A stretch of DNA of 64,000 nt, taken from positions 1 through 64,000 of the forward strand of contig JBCDCZ010000001.1 of assembly GCA_039180865.1 (NCBI GenBank), in the 5' to 3' direction. A program made the translations under genes and the position numbers. The notes beneath the pieces were generated by a model that made no database searches, was not told where the DNA came from, and saw only the letters and a list, made by a program, of their open reading frames with translations. Below, piece after piece: positions 61,538-64,000 of the stretch (positions are counted from its first letter, which is position 1; each line of letters starts with the position of its first letter). Source of the DNA: JBCDCU01 sp039180865 (lineage in GTDB: Bacteria; Pseudomonadota; Alphaproteobacteria; Rhizobiales; JACESI01).

Positions 61538-62730
61538 CAGACAGCCTCCGCCTTCGACATGATGTGAGACAGGCGCTGAACGACCGCGAGTTCGAGTTCA
61601 GCCCCGGGCGCATTTGCAATCGATGGCAGACTCAAAAGAACGATCCTCAGCGGATCTTCAGAGGCAAGCATCGCATGGGTTGCACCATACCGTTCGAAGA
61701 GCCAGGCAAGCTCCTCGTCGAGCAGTTCCTCTTTTAGATCAGTTCGATCCCCAGCCCTGAGGATCCTTTTGGTTTTCAAATGCGTTTTGAGACCCGCGCC
61801 GAAGTCATCAAGATCTGCTTCCTCAAGAATGAGTGCGCCGGAGACCAACGGATGATCCTGAAGCCCGGTTAAAAATTCAATATGAGACTGCGGCGATGAA
61901 TTTGCGATGTATGAGAGGAGGGTCGCCCGCTCCCCTTCCCGTTGCAAGGACCGCGCTTCTGTGAAGACCTGAAGGAGGAGCCCGGTACAAAGAATAATCG
62001 CCGCCGCCTGAACGGATTGTGTGAAGCTCAGGTCGGCCAGAAAGGAGATCGCACTCACCGCGACACAGACACTGACCGCGATGAGAGCAAAGTTCCCGAG
62101 AATATGAAACGTGTTGGTGCGAAGCCGATCAACGCTGAGCGACAACCAGCACAGAAACAGGATCGCGACCCCAGAAAGACGGGCAGGTGAGTCGATCAGC
62201 GCGCTTCTGAAATCGGTGATCGCAAACGGAATAATGAGAAGAAGCGACCAGGCAAGCCGGTCGATAATGCGGTTCTCCGCCGTGGTGAGATCTGAGCGAT
62301 CCCGGCCAATCACCCAGACCCCGATCAGGATAATCGAAACGATCTGGAAGGCGAGAAGACCTTGCCAGGGAATCGGACCATCAAACAGCGGCGCAAACGG
62401 TGCGAAAAGAATGAAAACCGCCACACCGGCTACGATACCGATTTTCAAGAGATGATGCGCATGGCGGCGCATCAGACCTTCGCAGAGGATAAGCATGGCA
62501 AGCGGTATAAGCGCTGCTGCGATCACGTTGATCACGACAAAATGGGCGTAACCGGTTGTCCAGAAAAACACGCGCGATGCGAGCATGGCGACGAGGACGG
62601 AAATCGCAAAACTATAGCGCTGTGCTATCCACGGCATCCGGCTCGAACGCTTGATGCTCAAGCGGAGGATGAGCAAACCCGCAATCGCTGCAATAGAGAC
62701 AAAACTGTCCGCAACCAGCGTCGCACCCAT
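61537..62730 (-). CDS. Multi-spanning membrane protein, unrecognised
   Basis: 397 residues. About eight hydrophobic segments occupy residues 1-270 (e.g. FVVINVIAAALIPLAMLIL; IGIVAGVAVFILFAPFAPLF; VAILFLCWLSLSV), followed by a soluble C-terminal domain of about 120 residues (SPQSHIEFLTGLQDHPLVSGALILEE ...) resembling the GAF-like or histidine-kinase-adjacent part of sensor proteins but lacking kinase motifs. I cannot name a family. It is in one operon with the ThiF-like and GNAT genes. Confidence 0.7.
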   Translation of the reverse strand: MGATLVADSFVSIAAIAGLLILRLSIKRSSRMPWIAQRYSFAISVLVAMLASRVFFWTTGYAHFVVINVIAAALIPLAMLILCEGLMRRHAHHLLKIGIVAGVAVFILFAPFAPLFDGPIPWQGLLAFQIVSIILIGVWVIGRDRSDLTTAENRIIDRLAWSLLLIIPFAITDFRSALIDSPARLSGVAILFLCWLSLSVDRLRTNTFHILGNFALIAVSVCVAVSAISFLADLSFTQSVQAAAIILCTGLLLQVFTEARSLQREGERATLLSYIANSSPQSHIEFLTGLQDHPLVSGALILEEADLDDFGAGLKTHLKTKRILRAGDRTDLKEELLDEELAWLFERYGATHAMLASEDPLRIVLLSLPSIANAPGAELELAVVQRLSHIMSKAEAV

Positions 62731-62733
62731 TGC

Positions 62734-63609
62734 TCAGCCCGCCATCATATTTTTCAGGAAACGGCGGACAAGAGGACGTGCGATCGCCGCAAGGACAGCA
62801 TTTTGCGGTCGCTCGACGCGCCCCTTATAGGGATTGAAGAACCACCCGCGATAATCGGCACCGTGGTGTCTCCCGAGAATGCCGTTAATTGCTTCATAAG
62901 CCATCAGCATACCAGTGGTCAGCACCATCGGCGCAAACGACATACGACTGCGTTTTCCAGCCGCCACCTCGCCTGCGAGATCAAGATCGATGTAGTGACG
63001 CGATGAGGAATGCAGGATCACGTATTCGGCTTCACGCAGGAACGCTTCGCTCCGTTTCTCGTCATCCAACCGGTTCCACTCAGTGCCGAGCGTCGGGTAA
63101 TTGAGCCGCTCTTCAGGGGACGGGTCGGTCGGGCCCGTTACATAGATTGAGGGGAGCGGCGAGGCATAGGCATCGATCACGGCCTTCTTCAAATTGCGCG
63201 CAGTCCGGTAGAGAAGGAGCGATGCCCCGAGATCGTCGGTTCCATTGACAACAATAGCACTCTGATCGATCGCGGCACTGACATGATCAGGCCATTCGGA
63301 GCGAAAAACCGTGATCTCGATGTCGGGGTTGATCGTGCGACAGATCTCGGCCGTTGCTTCCGCCTTATGCTTGCCAATCGTCTCGGCGAAAGCAAATGCC
63401 TGACGATTGAGATTCGAGACTTCGAATTCGTCGATATCAGCAAGGATCAAATGGCCGATTCCGGCACGGGCGAGCGCAAAAACACTGGCACCGCCCATAC
63501 CCCCGGTCCCGCATACGAAAACACAGGAATTGCGAAGGGTTTGCTGTTCGGTCTCAGTGACAAAACCCAGATTTCGTGTCGTGAATTCTTCATAGGTGAA
63601 TGCAGTCAT
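62734..63609 (-). CDS. ThiF/MoeB-family E1-like adenylyltransferase
   Basis: 291 residues. The Rossmann ATP site is SCVFVCGTGGMGGASVFALARAGIG (about 28-52), followed by DIDEFEVSNLNRQAFA, the conserved Arg/Gln region of E1-like enzymes, and VVNGTDDLGASLLLYRTA. No CxxC zinc pairs and no obvious catalytic cysteine at the usual site are seen, so it may adenylate without forming a thioester. The substrate is unknown; no ubiquitin-like or ThiS-like partner is in the window. It overlaps the 63606 gene by four bases. Confidence 0.8.
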   Translation of the reverse strand: MTAFTYEEFTTRNLGFVTETEQQTLRNSCVFVCGTGGMGGASVFALARAGIGHLILADIDEFEVSNLNRQAFAFAETIGKHKAEATAEICRTINPDIEITVFRSEWPDHVSAAIDQSAIVVNGTDDLGASLLLYRTARNLKKAVIDAYASPLPSIYVTGPTDPSPEERLNYPTLGTEWNRLDDEKRSEAFLREAEYVILHSSSRHYIDLDLAGEVAAGKRSRMSFAPMVLTTGMLMAYEAINGILGRHHGADYRGWFFNPYKGRVERPQNAVLAAIARPLVRRFLKNMMAG

Positions 63610-63986
63610 GAGAGGCGCCCCCGCAGATCGCCCCAGGATCGGGAGGCGTCAAACCAATAGACAATGGGAAGTGCGACACGCTGCAGGAAAACGAAAGCGC
63701 CCGCAAAGAGCAAGGTCAGAAATGAACCGGGCGGGACGGATTTCTGTAAATACGTCCGTGCCGCATTGAGATCGATTTCACCAAGCTGCAGCACGTCATC
63801 GCCACGATCATAATCAAGGGTATCTTCGCAAAACCGGTTGTAGATCTCGTCTCTGTGTTTCTGGGCTTCATTGAAGCTTTTTTTCAAATCATCCGATCCG
63901 CCGGTATAGGCATTGGTGATCACGAAACGATCCTCATCAAATCCAGCATCGGAGCCGACACCGAACACATGACGGTGATCGCGCAT
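63606..63986 (-). CDS. Small protein with C-terminal membrane segment, possibly incomplete
   Basis: 126 residues from the ATG at 63986, which has AAGG six bases upstream. The frame stays open to the window edge, so the true start may lie outside. Visible: a charged N-terminal part (HRHVFGVGSDAGFDEDRFVITNAY; SFNEAQKHRDEIYNRFCEDTLDYDRG) and one hydrophobic segment (FLTLLFAGAFVFLQRVALPIVYW). No family recognised. It is the first visible gene of the ThiF-GNAT-nitroreductase operon. Confidence 0.55.
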   Translation of the reverse strand: MRDHRHVFGVGSDAGFDEDRFVITNAYTGGSDDLKKSFNEAQKHRDEIYNRFCEDTLDYDRGDDVLQLGEIDLNAARTYLQKSVPPGSFLTLLFAGAFVFLQRVALPIVYWFDASRSWGDLRGRLS

Positions 63987-64000
63987 GATACGCCTTGCCA

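Noticed and set aside
1..64000. CRISPR arrays, rRNA, replication origin
   Set aside because: No spaced short repeats of CRISPR type, no rRNA-like segment and no dnaA-box cluster were seen.

Overview
The window looks like a chromosomal segment of a free-living, probably marine or saline, alphaproteobacterium. The evidence is the alphaproteobacterial sox gene order (soxSRT divergent from soxVWXYZAB), the ECF sigma/FecR/TonB-receptor cassettes, and a fused transporter-PlsC-acyl-ACP synthetase gene. This is inference from gene content; no ribosomal RNA is present and no species call is possible.

Layout. (1) 1-8983: thiosulfate oxidation. soxB (cut by the left edge), A, Z, Y, X, W and V lie on the minus strand and soxS, soxR, soxT on the plus strand, followed by a SoxH-like metallo-beta-lactamase protein and a membrane-fused spermidine synthase-like protein. 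Five related 24-bp boxes, the presumed sites of the ArsR-type repressor SoxR, lie in the soxW-soxX, soxV-soxS and soxH-speE-like intergenic regions. (2) 9011-31004: an iron or siderophore type TonB uptake locus. A cassette of ECF sigma factor, FecR anti-sigma factor and STN-domain TonB receptor occurs three times. Copies 1 and 3 keep, in different states of decay, a downstream trio of DUF3649, PepSY and DUF3325 proteins. Between copies 2 and 3 lie tonB, two exbD genes, exbB and a divergent receptor without an STN domain. All five transcription units share a tandem AGCCAGCCA element. (3) 31731-52205: a 20.4-kb block bounded by a 49-bp direct repeat made from the 3' part of tRNA-Arg(CCT), which I read as a genomic island. 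It carries an alginate-type exopolysaccharide system (AlgD, AlgA/ManC, Alg44 with PilZ, Alg8, an SGNH protein, a Sel1/AlgK-like protein, AlgI, an uncharacterised periplasmic protein, an RTX protein) with its own heme-c hybrid histidine kinase and NtrC-type activator. Five sigma-54 promoters and five TTGCA-N3-TGCAA dyads fit this activator. (4) 52508-63986: housekeeping and envelope genes (LplT-Aas type fusion, YiaAB protein, PspA-like protein, TetR regulator with paired operators, dihaem cytochrome c) and an operon of ThiF-like, membrane, GNAT and nitroreductase-like proteins.

How it works together. Region 1 oxidises thiosulfate in the periplasm under SoxR control. Region 2 would sense and import a ferric chelate, with the sigma/FecR pairs reading receptor occupancy. 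Region 3 would make and secrete a polymannuronate-like polymer, switched on transcriptionally by the kinase/NtrC pair through sigma-54 and post-translationally by c-di-GMP through Alg44. The most novel item is region 3: a mobile, self-regulated alginate-type system. Start codons were chosen by Shine-Dalgarno sequence, signal peptide and paralogue comparison. No database search was possible.
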